A DNA stretch of 64,000 bases from Gemmatimonadota bacterium. GTDB taxonomy: Bacteria > Gemmatimonadota > Gemmatimonadetes > Longimicrobiales > Gaopeijiaceae. Shown in pieces: positions 28,677-39,443 of the stretch (its first letter is position 1; each line of letters opens with the position of its first letter). The position numbers and the translations under genes are program-made. Location of the stretch: the NCBI GenBank assembly GCA_022826005.1, contig JAJDVT010000141.1:62001-126000 (forward strand), read 5' to 3'. The notes below the pieces were generated by a model. That model made no database searches. It was not told the origin of the DNA and was given only the letters and a program-made list of their open reading frames with translations.

Positions 28677-29998
28677 GCACCGGCGGCAGACCGCAGGCCC
28701 CCCGCGGCCTTCCCGACTGGATGGACTCCGCCGAGGAGATGCACCCCTCGGACATCGCGGACCTGGTCGCCGCGATCGAATCGGAGGAGCAGCAACTGGA
28801 GGTTCTCAGGACCCTTCCAACCGAACTCGCCTCCGATACTCTCGCGGAGATGGAGGAGTACGAGGATCGGGCGGAACTCCTGTCGTCTCTGGACGCGAAG
28901 CGGGGCACCGCGCTCCTCCAGGACCTCCCCGACGACGACGCGGCGGACCTCCTGGGCGAGATGGAGCCCGACGACCGGGACCGGATGCTGGCGGCGCTCC
29001 CGACGGAGGAGGCGGTCGAGATCCGCGACCTGCTGCGCTACGGGGAGGAGACCGCCGGTGGCCTGATGACCACGGCACTCGTCTCGGTGACGGCCGAATC
29101 CTGCGCTGCCGACGCGATCGCCGAGATCCGGCGGCAGGGGCGCGAAGTCGAGGACTTCTACACGGTGTTCGTGGTGGACGAACGCAGCCGGCTCGAGGGC
29201 ACCGTGCCCATCTCGGATCTCATCCTGGCCGATCCGGGCGCCCCGGTGGCGGCGCTGGTCCAGCCGGCCGCCGCGGTCGTGCACCCCGACACCGACCAGG
29301 AGGAGGTAGGGCGCGTGATGGGGCGCTACAACCTCGTCAGCGTGCCGGTGGTGGGGGCGGGCGGGGTGCTGCTCGGCCGCATCACCTTCGACGACGTGAT
29401 CGACGTGATCGAGGCCGAGACGACGGAGGACATCCTGAAGCTCGCCGGGGTGTCGGAGGAGGAGGAACTGAAGGCCGGCTGGCTCGAATCGGTGCGTTCG
29501 CGGCTTCCGTGGCTGACACTGAACCTGGTGACGGCGGCGCTCGCGGCCGCGGTGATCCTCAGCCAGGAGGAACTGATCAGCGCCGCCCCGTTCCTGGCCT
29601 TCCTGATGCCGGTCATCGCGGCACTGGGGGGGAACACCGGAACGCAGGCGCTGGCCGTCACGATCCGCCGCATCGCGATCGGCGACCGGGTGCGCCCGGG
29701 CCATTTCCACGCAGTGAGGAAGGAGGTGGCGGTGGGCCTCCTGAACGGCTTCGTGCTCGGTGCCCTCTTCGCCCTGGGGGCGTTCCTGTGGGAGGGCGAG
29801 ATGATGCTCGGGGTGGTCGTGCTGCTGGCGATGTGGTCCAACATCATCGTCGCCGGCTTCGCGGGGGCGATGATCCCCACGGTGCTGAACCGCCTGGGCG
29901 TCGACCCCGCGGTGGCGTCCTCGGTCTTCGTGCACACCCTTACCGACCTCGTGGGCTTCGTCATGGTGCTCACGCTGGCAAGGGCGCTTCTCCTGTAG
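28673..29998 (+). CDS. mgtE: Magnesium transporter MgtE
   Basis: The 441-residue protein has an N-domain of acidic helical repeats (about 20-130: HPSDIADLVAAIE, LPDDDAADLLGEM, LPTEEAVEIRDLL), a pair of CBS domains (about 135-255), a plug helix and five transmembrane helices with the selectivity motif GGNTGTQAL. The acidic N-domain and CBS pair sense cytoplasmic Mg2+ in characterised MgtE. The GTG start overlaps ybeY. No Mg2+ riboswitch is visible, which fits its position inside an operon. Confidence 0.95.
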   Translation: MSTGGRPQAPRGLPDWMDSAEEMHPSDIADLVAAIESEEQQLEVLRTLPTELASDTLAEMEEYEDRAELLSSLDAKRGTALLQDLPDDDAADLLGEMEPDDRDRMLAALPTEEAVEIRDLLRYGEETAGGLMTTALVSVTAESCAADAIAEIRRQGREVEDFYTVFVVDERSRLEGTVPISDLILADPGAPVAALVQPAAAVVHPDTDQEEVGRVMGRYNLVSVPVVGAGGVLLGRITFDDVIDVIEAETTEDILKLAGVSEEEELKAGWLESVRSRLPWLTLNLVTAALAAAVILSQEELISAAPFLAFLMPVIAALGGNTGTQALAVTIRRIAIGDRVRPGHFHAVRKEVAVGLLNGFVLGALFALGAFLWEGEMMLGVVVLLAMWSNIIVAGFAGAMIPTVLNRLGVDPAVASSVFVHTLTDLVGFVMVLTLARALLL

Positions 29999-30014
29999 CG
30001 GCGGCCGGCGGACG

Positions 30015-31158
30015 ATGACACCGGAGCACGCTGCACGGAAGGAACGGAATCGCCGCCTGGCAGCCGACTTCCGGCGCGGGAGGCGTCCGGCACTGGCGCG
30101 GACCATCTCGATGGTCGAAGGGGGACGCCCGGGAGTGGCGGACCTGTTGCGGGAACTGCTACTCGTCCGCCCGCGGGCCCGCCGCATCGGGATCACGGGA
30201 CCGCCCGGCGCGGGCAAGTCGAGCCTCGTGGCCCACCTGGCCACCCGCCTGCGTGCCCGCGGTGAAGAGGTGGCGATCGTGGCGGTGGACCCGACTTCGC
30301 CCTTCACCGGGGGCGCGCTCCTCGGGGACCGGATCCGCATGAACGACCTCGCGACCGACCCGGGGATCTTCATCCGCTCGATGGCCACGCGGGGGTCGCT
30401 GGGCGGGCTGGCCGCGACGACCCGCGAGGTGATCGACCTGCTGGACGCCTTCGGGTTCCCCAACATCATGATCGAGACCGTGGGAGTCGGGCAGACCCAG
30501 CTGGAGATCCAGGCGGCCGCCGACACGACCGCCGTCGTGCTGGTGCCGGAGTCGGGGGACGGAATCCAGGCGATGAAGGCCGGGTTGATGGAGATCGCCG
30601 ATGTCTTCGTCGTGAACAAGTCGGACCGCGTCGGTGCCGACCGCCTGGTGCGCGAGATCCGGCAGGCGCTTCTGCTGAAGGCCGGCATGGCGTCGCACGA
30701 CGTTCCGGCGCACCACGGGGTGGATCTGTCGCGGGCGGCGAGCGGTGGCGGTGACGGCGTCGCGAACCCGCCGCCCGAGCCTCCCATCCCCCCCTGGCAA
30801 ATCCCCGTCCTCAAGACCTCGGCGGGCCGGGGCGAGGGGATCGACGAGTTCCTGGAGCAACTCGTCGCGCATCACCGCCACCTGACGGACTCCGGGCTGC
30901 TGGAGGCGCGACGCGAGCAGCGCGCGCGCGGGCGCATCCGCGATGTCGTCGAGCGCAGTTTGAGGCGCCGGGCCCTCCACGCCATGGAAACCGACCCGCG
31001 CTTCTCCCGGTGGGCGAGCGAGGTGGGGGCCGGGAGGGAGACGGCCTACGGTGTGGCGGACCGGATCATTCGCGCCATATTTGGTAGGGTGCCGGAGGGT
31101 GAACCAGAGACTCAACCTGAAGATGACGCGGGACACCGGTCAGGAGGAACCCGGTCCA

Positions 31159-31172
<14 letters not shown>
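30015..31172 (+). CDS. meaB: Methylmalonyl-CoA mutase-associated GTPase (MeaB)
   Basis: The 385-residue G3E-family GTPase protects and reloads adenosylcobalamin-dependent mutases. The P-loop is GPPGAGKSSLV; VDPTSPFTGGALLGDRIRM, IETVGVGQTQLEI and VVNKSDRVGADRL are G-domain blocks. A Gly/Pro-rich insert occurs before IPVLKTSAGRGEGIDE. The C-terminal 25 residues extend beyond the usual family end and overlap the start of the mutase gene. The partner gene follows immediately, which strongly supports the assignment. Confidence 0.95.
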
Positions 31173-32877
<1,705 letters not shown>

Positions 32878-32887
32878 CAAAGCAGGG

Positions 32888-32918
32888 CGGTTCGGCTCGA
32901 CCGCAACGAGGCGAACCG
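32888..32918 (+). terminator. Strong hairpin after the mutase gene
   Basis: CGGTTCG and CGAACCG pair over 7 bp, followed after one G-G mismatch by CTCG/CGAG (4 bp) around a 7-base loop. It begins 11 bases after the mutase stop, at the end of the aspS-to-mutase gene run. No T-tract follows, so it may act with Rho or as a 3' stabiliser. Confidence 0.5.
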
Positions 32919-33047
32919 GACGCATGAAACGGAATCCGGGGCTGGTGGCGACAATAGGACGAAGGGTCATCCGAATCGTCGATGGCCCCGAGCGGTGGCG
33001 TCAAGCGGACCCCGCTCACATTATCACCACACCATAGGTGCGTTCCA

Positions 33048-33683
33048 ATGAACAGATTCCTCCGCCGCCGTTCCCGACCCCGGCTGCTTCGCGCGACTTG
33101 GCTCGCCCTGCTCGCGGCATGTGCGAGTGCAGTGTTGGTTGTCAGCGAGTCGGCGCTGGCCCAGGCTGTCCCCATGGACGCGGCCGCGTCTCCCGCCGGC
33201 TCCCTTCTTCAGGGTGACCCGGTGTCGTCTCCAGCGCAGTTGGAGGCATCGCCGACTGACGTGAGCGAAGTCGCCCTGCCGGCCACCTGGGCGGGCACCG
33301 CTCCACCCCTCCTCCCCACCACCGTTGCAGACCTCCTCGGCCATGTGGCGCGGTGTGTCGTGGAACCGCCGCCCGCTCGTGGCGAGTCCCGCGCTGGCCC
33401 GGCTGAAGTCATCCCGCGAGACTGTCCGCTCCACGTATCGATGGAAGCCCTCAATCCGGACATGTACCAGGATCTGGTTGATGAAACCTGTGGCGAAAGC
33501 GATACGGACTTTTGCATCGTCGTCGGGGTGTGCAAACTGACCAGGCAGGTGGTCCGTACGACCGATATCTTCAACAACGGAAGTAGCACTTCCGAGACTT
33601 TCTGTAAGTATGGTGGCTGCATGCATTGGTGGGAGGAGATCTCGGCAGTTGAGGCAGCCTTCATGTCAGCGGACGATCGATGA
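33048..33683 (+). CDS. Secreted hypothetical protein with a Cys-containing C-terminus
   Basis: The 211-residue protein has an Arg-rich N-terminus and a Sec signal peptide with hydrophobic core WLALLAACASAVLVV, probably cleaved after SALAQ. The mature part is Ala/Pro-rich up to about residue 100 and then has six cysteines, including DETCGESDTDFCIVVGVC and FCKYGGCMHWW, which suggests disulfides. I recognise no family. Its stop overlaps the start of a secreted beta-propeller gene (ATGA), so the two may be exported together. Confidence 0.65.
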   Translation: MNRFLRRRSRPRLLRATWLALLAACASAVLVVSESALAQAVPMDAAASPAGSLLQGDPVSSPAQLEASPTDVSEVALPATWAGTAPPLLPTTVADLLGHVARCVVEPPPARGESRAGPAEVIPRDCPLHVSMEALNPDMYQDLVDETCGESDTDFCIVVGVCKLTRQVVRTTDIFNNGSSTSETFCKYGGCMHWWEEISAVEAAFMSADDR

Positions 33684-34744
33684 GGCCAATCCTCGCCGCA
33701 GTCATCGCGGTGTCGGCGCCCTCGGCGGTCCCTGTGGTCGCCCAGCAGATCCTCGAGGCTGATCCCGAAGCCGGCCGACTATTGATTGACGGGCCGTACC
33801 GAGCCATCAGCCCTACGCCCTGGATGGTCGGTATCAGCGAGGATACGAGGACTCTCTATCTGCATGACTGGGAGGAGCCGGAAGGGGTGATGGCGTTCTC
33901 TTTCGACACCGGTGAGTGGGTGCGCACGGTACCCATACGGCGGGGCGACGGGCCATCGGAACTGCGCTGGATCACAAGTATCACGCCAGCTTCGGACGGG
34001 GGCATGTACGTCTCCGGTGGCGAGAGAGTGCTGGAATTCGATTCCTTGGGCGGGCTCGAGCGCGACTGGTCAATCCACGACCTCACGGGACGCAACGTCT
34101 GTGAGATGGATGGCCGGCCGGCGGTGATCAGTGAAGCGGGGCATCTGGTAAGGCGCGGAGCCAGCGGAGAGGATGAGGTGATTGGCGAATGGTCCCTCGG
34201 GACCACGCTCAGGGCGGCCTACCTCCGAACCTTGTTGGCCTGCAGCGATGGCACCGCTTACGTCATGACAGTTCCCGAGAGTGGTCCGATCGGTTCGTTT
34301 TCGGTGCTGCGGCAAGGGCGACCGGTGGGCGAACTCGAAACCGGGCTCTTTCTGGAGAAACCGGAGGACTGGCGGCGATCGGGGTTCCTCACGTACGGCG
34401 ACAGCCGGGGGAACATAGTGGTCGTTACGCCCGACAACCAGGCCTGGGGAGGGGTGATCGATCCGCGCACGGGGTGCTACGCCGTGTTGAGGAATACGGG
34501 ACGCAGCGGATTCGGCAGTCTTGCCGGCATCTACGCGGACAGCGCAGTTGTCTTGCACCGTGACTACGAGGAATTCCGCGACGGCCGCAGAACGGTGGTC
34601 AGAGTATATGACGTGGCGGCGCGAGTCTCTCTCGTGCCGTTCCGCCGCACGAGCGGCGATCCGTGCCCCGGCATGTTTCCGTCATTGGATGCGGGGACCG
34701 GACCGGATCGGGGCGCCCCGCTCACCGCCACCGGGACGAGATGA
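33680..34744 (+). CDS. Secreted six-bladed beta-propeller-like protein
   Basis: The 354-residue protein has a signal peptide (ILAAVIAVSAPSAVPVVAQ) and repeated blade-like segments: FDTGEWVRTVPIRRGDGPSE, VLEFDSLGGLERDW and YGDSRGNIVVVTPDNQ. The R-x-G-x-GPxE loop is typical of the NHL-like '6-bladed beta-propeller' proteins common in Gemmatimonadota, Acidobacteriota and Bacteroidota. No catalytic residue can be assigned. It overlaps the upstream gene (ATGA) and is distantly similar in design to the protein at 39822. Confidence 0.7.
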   Translation: MRPILAAVIAVSAPSAVPVVAQQILEADPEAGRLLIDGPYRAISPTPWMVGISEDTRTLYLHDWEEPEGVMAFSFDTGEWVRTVPIRRGDGPSELRWITSITPASDGGMYVSGGERVLEFDSLGGLERDWSIHDLTGRNVCEMDGRPAVISEAGHLVRRGASGEDEVIGEWSLGTTLRAAYLRTLLACSDGTAYVMTVPESGPIGSFSVLRQGRPVGELETGLFLEKPEDWRRSGFLTYGDSRGNIVVVTPDNQAWGGVIDPRTGCYAVLRNTGRSGFGSLAGIYADSAVVLHRDYEEFRDGRRTVVRVYDVAARVSLVPFRRTSGDPCPGMFPSLDAGTGPDRGAPLTATGTR

Positions 34745-35037
34745 GGAATCATGTCCGGGGACGCTTCGCTGGTGCGCTCACCGCCCATTCGTGGCAGGCG
34801 CGCCGGCTTCGGAGCAGCGTGCGTGGCGCCGCGCGTGAGACACTACGAACGGCGGCCTCGGGTTTCGCGTCGCCCGGTAACTCCGGTAGTGTCGGGAAGC
34901 GACCGGCCGGACCCTCGGATCGAGCAGTTGAACGATTGATTGCGAAGTTCCGGCTTCCACGGTGCGCGTGCGGAGGCATCGAGCGATACGGACTGTCCGG
35001 CAGATTGTTTCTGAGCGGGGAGGGTGGGGGTACATAA
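34741..35037 (+). CDS. Doubtful 98-residue frame coupled to the propeller gene
   Basis: An ATG overlapping the propeller stop (ATGA) opens a 98-codon basic frame, MRNHVRGRFAGALTAHSW up to a Gly-rich end. Composition is Arg/Ser/Gly-heavy with no recognisable domain or hydrophobic core. The overlap is the only argument for it; in DNA this GC-rich such frames arise by chance. Confidence 0.2.
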   Translation: MRNHVRGRFAGALTAHSWQARRLRSSVRGAARETLRTAASGFASPGNSGSVGKRPAGPSDRAVERLIAKFRLPRCACGGIERYGLSGRLFLSGEGGGT

Positions 35038-35169
35038 CATCGTCCATAGATTTATGCAACCCTCTAAGGACGATCTTGGGGCCGATCTTGCTCGCCTTGC
35101 GACGCCTCCATTCCTCCTTCAGGGGTCATGGCCGCTCCCGGTGTGCATGGGCCGCGCCGCCGGGCCGTT
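34745..35169. other. 425-base stretch without a confident gene
   Basis: Between the propeller gene and the VOC gene I see only the doubtful 98-codon frame. From 35030 to 35080 the DNA is AT-richer (ACATAACATCG, TAGATTTATGCAACC) but shows no inverted repeat or clear promoter. Both flanking genes end here or near here (convergent), so it may simply be a transcription end zone. Confidence 0.35.
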
Positions 35170-35646
35170 TCAGCCTCTCGCACCCGCCTTCTCCAGCCCC
35201 TCGATGTCGATCTTCCCCATCTTGAGCAGCGCCCTCATCACCCGCTTCGGGTCGCGGCTCATCAGTTCGCCCATGTTCGCAGGCGTGACCTGCCACGACA
35301 CTCCGAAGCGGTCATTCAGCCACCCGCAGTATCCCTCCTCCCCACCGTCGCTCAGCGCGCTCCAGTAGCGGTCGATCTCCTCCTGGGACTCGCAGTTCAC
35401 CACGAACGAGATGGCGGGCGTGAACTTGAACATGGGTCCCCCGTCGATCCCCTGGAACGGCCGCCCGGCAAGTTCGAAGACGACGAAGGCGTTGCCCTCG
35501 GCCGGTCCCCCGGCGACCGTCGAAACATGCACGATCCTCGAATCGGGGAAGAGCGAGACGTAGAACTCGGCCGCCTCGACGGCGCGGTCCTCGAACCAGA
35601 GGCAGGTGCCGATACGGTCAGGATTGGGCATTGTCGGATTCTCCAT
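35170..35646 (-). CDS. VOC-superfamily protein (PhnB-like)
   Basis: The 158-residue protein has the PhnB/'3-demethylubiquinone methyltransferase-like' glyoxalase fold: IGTCLWFEDRAVEAAEFYVSLFP, FELAGRPFQGIDGGP, ISFVVNCESQEEIDRYW and YCGWLNDRFGVSWQVTP. The C-terminal DPKRVMRALLKMGKIDIE is typical of this group. Homologues have unknown substrates. It is followed, 15 bases upstream on the same strand, by an SDR gene, and the two may form a unit. Confidence 0.85.
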   Translation of the reverse strand: MENPTMPNPDRIGTCLWFEDRAVEAAEFYVSLFPDSRIVHVSTVAGGPAEGNAFVVFELAGRPFQGIDGGPMFKFTPAISFVVNCESQEEIDRYWSALSDGGEEGYCGWLNDRFGVSWQVTPANMGELMSRDPKRVMRALLKMGKIDIEGLEKAGARG

Positions 35647-35661
35647 GGTTGCGCGCGAAAC

Positions 35662-36609
35662 TCAGCCCCTCGTCCATTCGAGGCTCCGTTCCCACAGCTC
35701 GTGCGCGAGAATCCGGTCGCTGGCCTGGGCACTCGGTTTCTCCTCTCGCTGCACGTTGAAGTAGGATCCCGAGACGCCGTTGCCGCCGGGACCCGCGACC
35801 AGGTTCATGACCGCCGCACCGCCGACCTCCGGCCGGTCCATGAACCAGGTGAATGGGCGGATCAGCAGCCGGGCGATCCGCGGGGTCTTGTTCCAGATGT
35901 CGGTGGCGAGCACCCCGGGGTGGACGGCGTTGGCGGTAATGCCGAGGCCGCCCCAGCGCCGCACCGATTCGAAGGTGAAGAGGATATTGGCCAGCTTCGA
36001 GTCCGCGTACGCCTGCAGGGGGCCCTTCCAGGCTCTTCCCCGGGCGATGTCGTCGAGGCTTGCCCGCCGAAGGTCGCCGCCCCGGTGACCCCGTGAGCTG
36101 ACATTGACGATGCGGCCGCGTCCGGCTTCGAGGCGTTCGAGGAGGAGATGGGTGAGCAGGAAGTGGCCGATGTGGTTGGTGGCGAAGGTCAGTTCGAAAG
36201 CGTCGGCGGAAAGGGTGCGACGGGCGCTTGAGATCCCCGCGTTGTTGACCAGGATGTCGATGGCGGGCAGGCGTGCGCCGATGCTTTCGGCGGCCGCACG
36301 GACGTCGGCCTGGCGGGACATGTCGGCGATTTCGAGGGTGACTTCCGGCTGGGGTGCTGTGTCGGATGTTCTCCCCGGCTTGCCGCCGCCGGCTCCGGTC
36401 GCTTCGGCCCCCGCACCGCCGCTCGCAATCCCCGCATCCCGCATCTCCGCATCCCGAATCTCCGCCAGCGCCCGTTCGCCTCGTTCGCGGCTCCGGCAGA
36501 TCATCGTCACGTCCGCGCCCGCGCGCAGGAGCATCTCGGTGGCTGAACGCCCGACGCCGGAATTGCCGCCGGTGACGACGGCGGCCTGGCCGCTGAGAGG
36601 GTACTGCAT
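35662..36609 (-). CDS. Short-chain dehydrogenase/reductase
   Basis: The 315-residue classical SDR has the NAD(P)-binding motif VTGGNSGVGR, then CRSRERGE, ILVNNAGISS, VNVSSRGH and the active-site YADSK; NAVHPGVLATDIW is typical of retinol dehydrogenase-like members. Between about residues 55 and 90 there is a Gly/Ala-rich insertion that homologues lack. I chose the ATG at 36609 because GGAGG lies about eight bases upstream. A GTG/ATG further up (36678) would overlap the neighbouring peptidase gene. The substrate is unknown. Confidence 0.85.
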   Translation of the reverse strand: MQYPLSGQAAVVTGGNSGVGRSATEMLLRAGADVTMICRSRERGERALAEIRDAEMRDAGIASGGAGAEATGAGGGKPGRTSDTAPQPEVTLEIADMSRQADVRAAAESIGARLPAIDILVNNAGISSARRTLSADAFELTFATNHIGHFLLTHLLLERLEAGRGRIVNVSSRGHRGGDLRRASLDDIARGRAWKGPLQAYADSKLANILFTFESVRRWGGLGITANAVHPGVLATDIWNKTPRIARLLIRPFTWFMDRPEVGGAAVMNLVAGPGGNGVSGSYFNVQREEKPSAQASDRILAHELWERSLEWTRG

Positions 36610-36655
36610 CGCGTCCGCCTCCGGCGCGCCCCGGTGCGGCACGTCGTCACTCACC

Positions 36656-39037
36656 TCAGCGTGATCCCCCGTCCCCATCCGACACCGGCTTCCCGTCCTC
36701 CTCCCCGAAGTGCTCCGCGAACCAGTCGAACATCCGCTGCCAGTGGTCCACGAAGTCGGTCGCGGTGCTCGCCCGCCCGGCCCCGTGGCCGCCCGCGGTG
36801 TAGTGCACCCACACGACCTCCTTCTCCAGCCGCCTCAGCGCGTAGTACATCTCGCGCTGGTTCGTAGCCGGCACGTTCCAGTCGCCCTCGCCGGAGAGCA
36901 TCAGCAGCGGCGTCTCGATCCGGTCCGCGAACATCACCGCCGAGTGCTCGATGTACTTGTGCGGCTGCTCCCAGAGCGTCGCCCCGATCCGGTCCTGCCC
37001 GACCTCGGCCGCCGCGTAGTTGCGCGTGGTGATCTTCGGCGAGTCGCCCAGGAAGGAGATGATGTTCACCTTGCCGGACACGTTGGCCGCCGCCGCGAAA
37101 CGGTCCGTCTGCGTGATCAGCAGGTTGGTCGCGTAGCCGCCGTAGCTCTGCCCGTAGACGCCCACCTTCTCCGGGTCGACGAGCCCCCGCTCGATGATCC
37201 TGTTGATCGCGTTCGGCACGGCCTTCAGCCAGGCCTCGCCGGGGAAGCCCTCCTCGAAGCGCACCGACGGGCGGAACCCGAACCACCCCCGCGCGGTGAT
37301 CAGGTTCATGTTCTCGTTGAAGCCGTTGTCGAAGTACTGCTCGTAGATCTCGGCCACCAGGGGGTAGGTGCGCCCCGGCTCGTAGTTGGCGGGGTAATAC
37401 AGGATGCCGTAAAGCGTATTACCGTCGACGTCCAGGTACTCGACGAGCTCGCTGCGGGTGAGCGCGACGTCTTCGAGCTCGGGGTTGGAGGTGGTGAGCT
37501 GCCGGGGCGCGAGACGGTCGGTGGCGGTGGTCCAGATCTCGTCGGGGTGGTCGCCGTCGGACATGGTGTAGACGAGGGTGGCGCCGTCGTCGGAGATGTT
37601 CCAGGAGCGGTAGAGGTTGTCGTCGAGCATGAGGGTCTCGATGGCGCCCGACGCCGTGTCGAGGCGCGTGAGGCCGCGCTGCCAGCGGTCCCGGGCGGAG
37701 TAGCTGAAGTAGAGGTGGCGGCCGTCGTCGCTCCACGCCTGGACCTGGCGGCGGGGGCGGGTGTCGTCGTCTTCCTCGAACTCCAGGAGGGTGCTGAGGT
37801 CGTCGGTGTCGAGGTCCAGCAGGTGCCAGGCGTCCTGGGAGGTGAGGAGGAGCTGGTCCCCGGAAGGGCTCCAGCGCTGGACGGAGAAACGGATGCGGGT
37901 GGAGTCGGCGTCGTCCGAGTCGCCCGAGCGGCCGGATTCGGCGGTGCGATTTGCAGCGCCGCCGGCGCGATTTGCGGCATCGCCGGCCCCGGCCTCGTTA
38001 CGGCCGTCACCCCCACGGTGTCCTTCGGTCACGTCCACCGCCTCGTCCTCTCCCAGCCGCCGCACGAAGACGGAGCCGCGCTCGCCATACGCAAAGGCGT
38101 CGCGCGCGTCGTTCCAGGTCACGCTCATCCGGTCCTCGCCGGTGTCGCGCAGCGATTCGGGTTCGCTGCCGTCCGCCAGCGCCAGCCGGAAGAGCTCGTA
38201 CTCGGTGCCGTCGCGCCGCGTGTAGGACGTCTTTGTGCGCGTGGCCGTCGAGTAGGTGATGTAGGAGCCGTCCGCGGAGAAGCCCGGTCCGGATGGCGTC
38301 ACGTCGGCAAGGATCTCCCGCACGCTGCCGTTTTCGGGGGCAACAAGCGCGGTGATCTGCCGCGCGGCGATGTTCCTCACGCGGTCCCAGGCGAGGAAAT
38401 CGTTACGGGAATCCTGCACGATGACCGGCGCCTCGGTCAGGGCGACGAAGGCCGCGCGCGCCTCGGCCGCCCACCCGCCGGGACGCAGCCCGATCAGCAG
38501 CATCGCCCCGTCCGGCGACCAGACCAGCGGCGACGATGACGCGATCTCCCTGTCGGTGCGCAGCGCCACGGTGCGGGCGCGGCCGGTCGCCGCGTCGAAG
38601 ATCCGCAGCCGGTACGCGCCGTCCCCTCCGGACCCGCCACCCTCGACCGCGAAGTACGCCAGCCGCTCTCCGTCGGGCGACCACTCGAAGCCGCGCAGCT
38701 GGGCGGGCTCCTCATGCACCCACGTGCGCTCCCCGCTCCGCGTGTCGATCACCATCAGCCGCACGCGCGTGGGCGAGATGTAGGTGGGGTCGCCGTAGCG
38801 CTGGTGGTCGACGCCGGTGCGGTCGCGGCGGGTCCTCACCGTCGCGGCCACGCGGGCGCCATCGCCCGTCACTGCCGCGATGCCCACGCCGCGGACATCG
38901 AGCGCGATCTCGGGCGTGAAGGCGCGCTGCTGGGGGTGGGCGGGGAGGGGGGTGGCGGGGACGGCTGCGGCCGTGACCAGGACGGCCGCAGCGAGGCGGA
39001 ACCCGGCAATCTGTCTGTCTGTGCGCATGGTAGCCAT
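36656..39037 (-). CDS. Secreted S9 (prolyl oligopeptidase) family peptidase
   Basis: The 793-residue protein has an N-terminal signal peptide (AAAVLVTAAAVPATPLPAHP), a WD40-like beta-propeller domain (about 60-540, with blades such as LRGFEWSPDGERLAYFA) and a C-terminal alpha/beta-hydrolase. The triad is Ser in YGQSYGGYAT, Asp in SGEGDWNVP and His in AGGHGAG. It likely hydrolyses short peptides outside the cytoplasm. An acidic, Gly/Ala-rich loop (about 355-400) looks like an expansion. ATGs at 39037 and 39028 are the likely starts. The 126 bases upstream to higB hold no obvious promoter. Confidence 0.92.
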   Translation of the reverse strand: MATMRTDRQIAGFRLAAAVLVTAAAVPATPLPAHPQQRAFTPEIALDVRGVGIAAVTGDGARVAATVRTRRDRTGVDHQRYGDPTYISPTRVRLMVIDTRSGERTWVHEEPAQLRGFEWSPDGERLAYFAVEGGGSGGDGAYRLRIFDAATGRARTVALRTDREIASSSPLVWSPDGAMLLIGLRPGGWAAEARAAFVALTEAPVIVQDSRNDFLAWDRVRNIAARQITALVAPENGSVREILADVTPSGPGFSADGSYITYSTATRTKTSYTRRDGTEYELFRLALADGSEPESLRDTGEDRMSVTWNDARDAFAYGERGSVFVRRLGEDEAVDVTEGHRGGDGRNEAGAGDAANRAGGAANRTAESGRSGDSDDADSTRIRFSVQRWSPSGDQLLLTSQDAWHLLDLDTDDLSTLLEFEEDDDTRPRRQVQAWSDDGRHLYFSYSARDRWQRGLTRLDTASGAIETLMLDDNLYRSWNISDDGATLVYTMSDGDHPDEIWTTATDRLAPRQLTTSNPELEDVALTRSELVEYLDVDGNTLYGILYYPANYEPGRTYPLVAEIYEQYFDNGFNENMNLITARGWFGFRPSVRFEEGFPGEAWLKAVPNAINRIIERGLVDPEKVGVYGQSYGGYATNLLITQTDRFAAAANVSGKVNIISFLGDSPKITTRNYAAAEVGQDRIGATLWEQPHKYIEHSAVMFADRIETPLLMLSGEGDWNVPATNQREMYYALRRLEKEVVWVHYTAGGHGAGRASTATDFVDHWQRMFDWFAEHFGEEDGKPVSDGDGGSR

Positions 39038-39123
39038 CGCTTTCGAGGTGTGGGCGAACGGTCTGATCGGCAACCTAGGGGGGAAAGCGGGTAGGGGCAC
39101 CATTGTCAAGTGGCGCTAGACAC

Positions 39124-39137
39124 CCTACGATCGTAGG
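39124..39137. promoter_or_regulatory. Perfect 14-bp palindrome, candidate HigA operator
   Basis: CCTACGATCGTAGG is a perfect inverted repeat located 27 bases before the higB TTG codon. HigA antitoxins autoregulate by binding palindromes at this place, so it is the natural candidate. Its last G is the first base of the GTC codon where higB homology begins. Confidence 0.6.
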
Positions 39138-39163
39138 TCATACGCAGCTTTCGGCATCGTGGA

Positions 39164-39415
39164 TTGAAGCGCCTCTTCCTTCGCGGCGACCGGAGTGCGA
39201 TCCGGCCGGATCTCGTTGAGCGAGTCGAGGCGGTGCTCTCGCTCCTTGATGTCGCGAGGTCGCCGTTGGCGATGCGGCTCCCTGGGTATCGGCTGCACGC
39301 TCTAAAGGGAGACCGGAAGGGCTACTGGTCGGTCCGGGTGTCCGGTAACTGGCGGATCATCTTCCGCTTCGAAAACGAAGATGCACACGATATCGAGTTG
39401 ATCGACTACCACTAG
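39164..39415 (+). CDS. higB: HigB-type toxin (RelE superfamily)
   Basis: The mRNA-interferase toxin cleaves mRNA at the ribosome in characterised members. LHALKGDRKGYWSVRVSGNWRIIFRFE and the C-terminal DYH are diagnostic. From TTG 39164 the product has 83 residues, but homology starts nine codons earlier: the in-frame codons from 39137 read VIRSFRHRG, equivalent to the family start MIKSFKHKG, with GTC where the initiator should be and a TAG just before it. So either a TTG start gives a shortened toxin, or a non-standard codon (GTC, ATA) is used, or the start has been lost. The antitoxin follows. Confidence 0.8.
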   Translation: MKRLFLRGDRSAIRPDLVERVEAVLSLLDVARSPLAMRLPGYRLHALKGDRKGYWSVRVSGNWRIIFRFENEDAHDIELIDYH

Positions 39416-39443
39416 CGGCCACGAACCGGAAAAGGAACTAGCC

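Noticed and set aside
32888-32918. Hairpin after the mutase gene as a tRNA-like structure because it contains GGTTCG
   Set aside because: Only a single stem-loop forms; there are no acceptor, D or anticodon arms.
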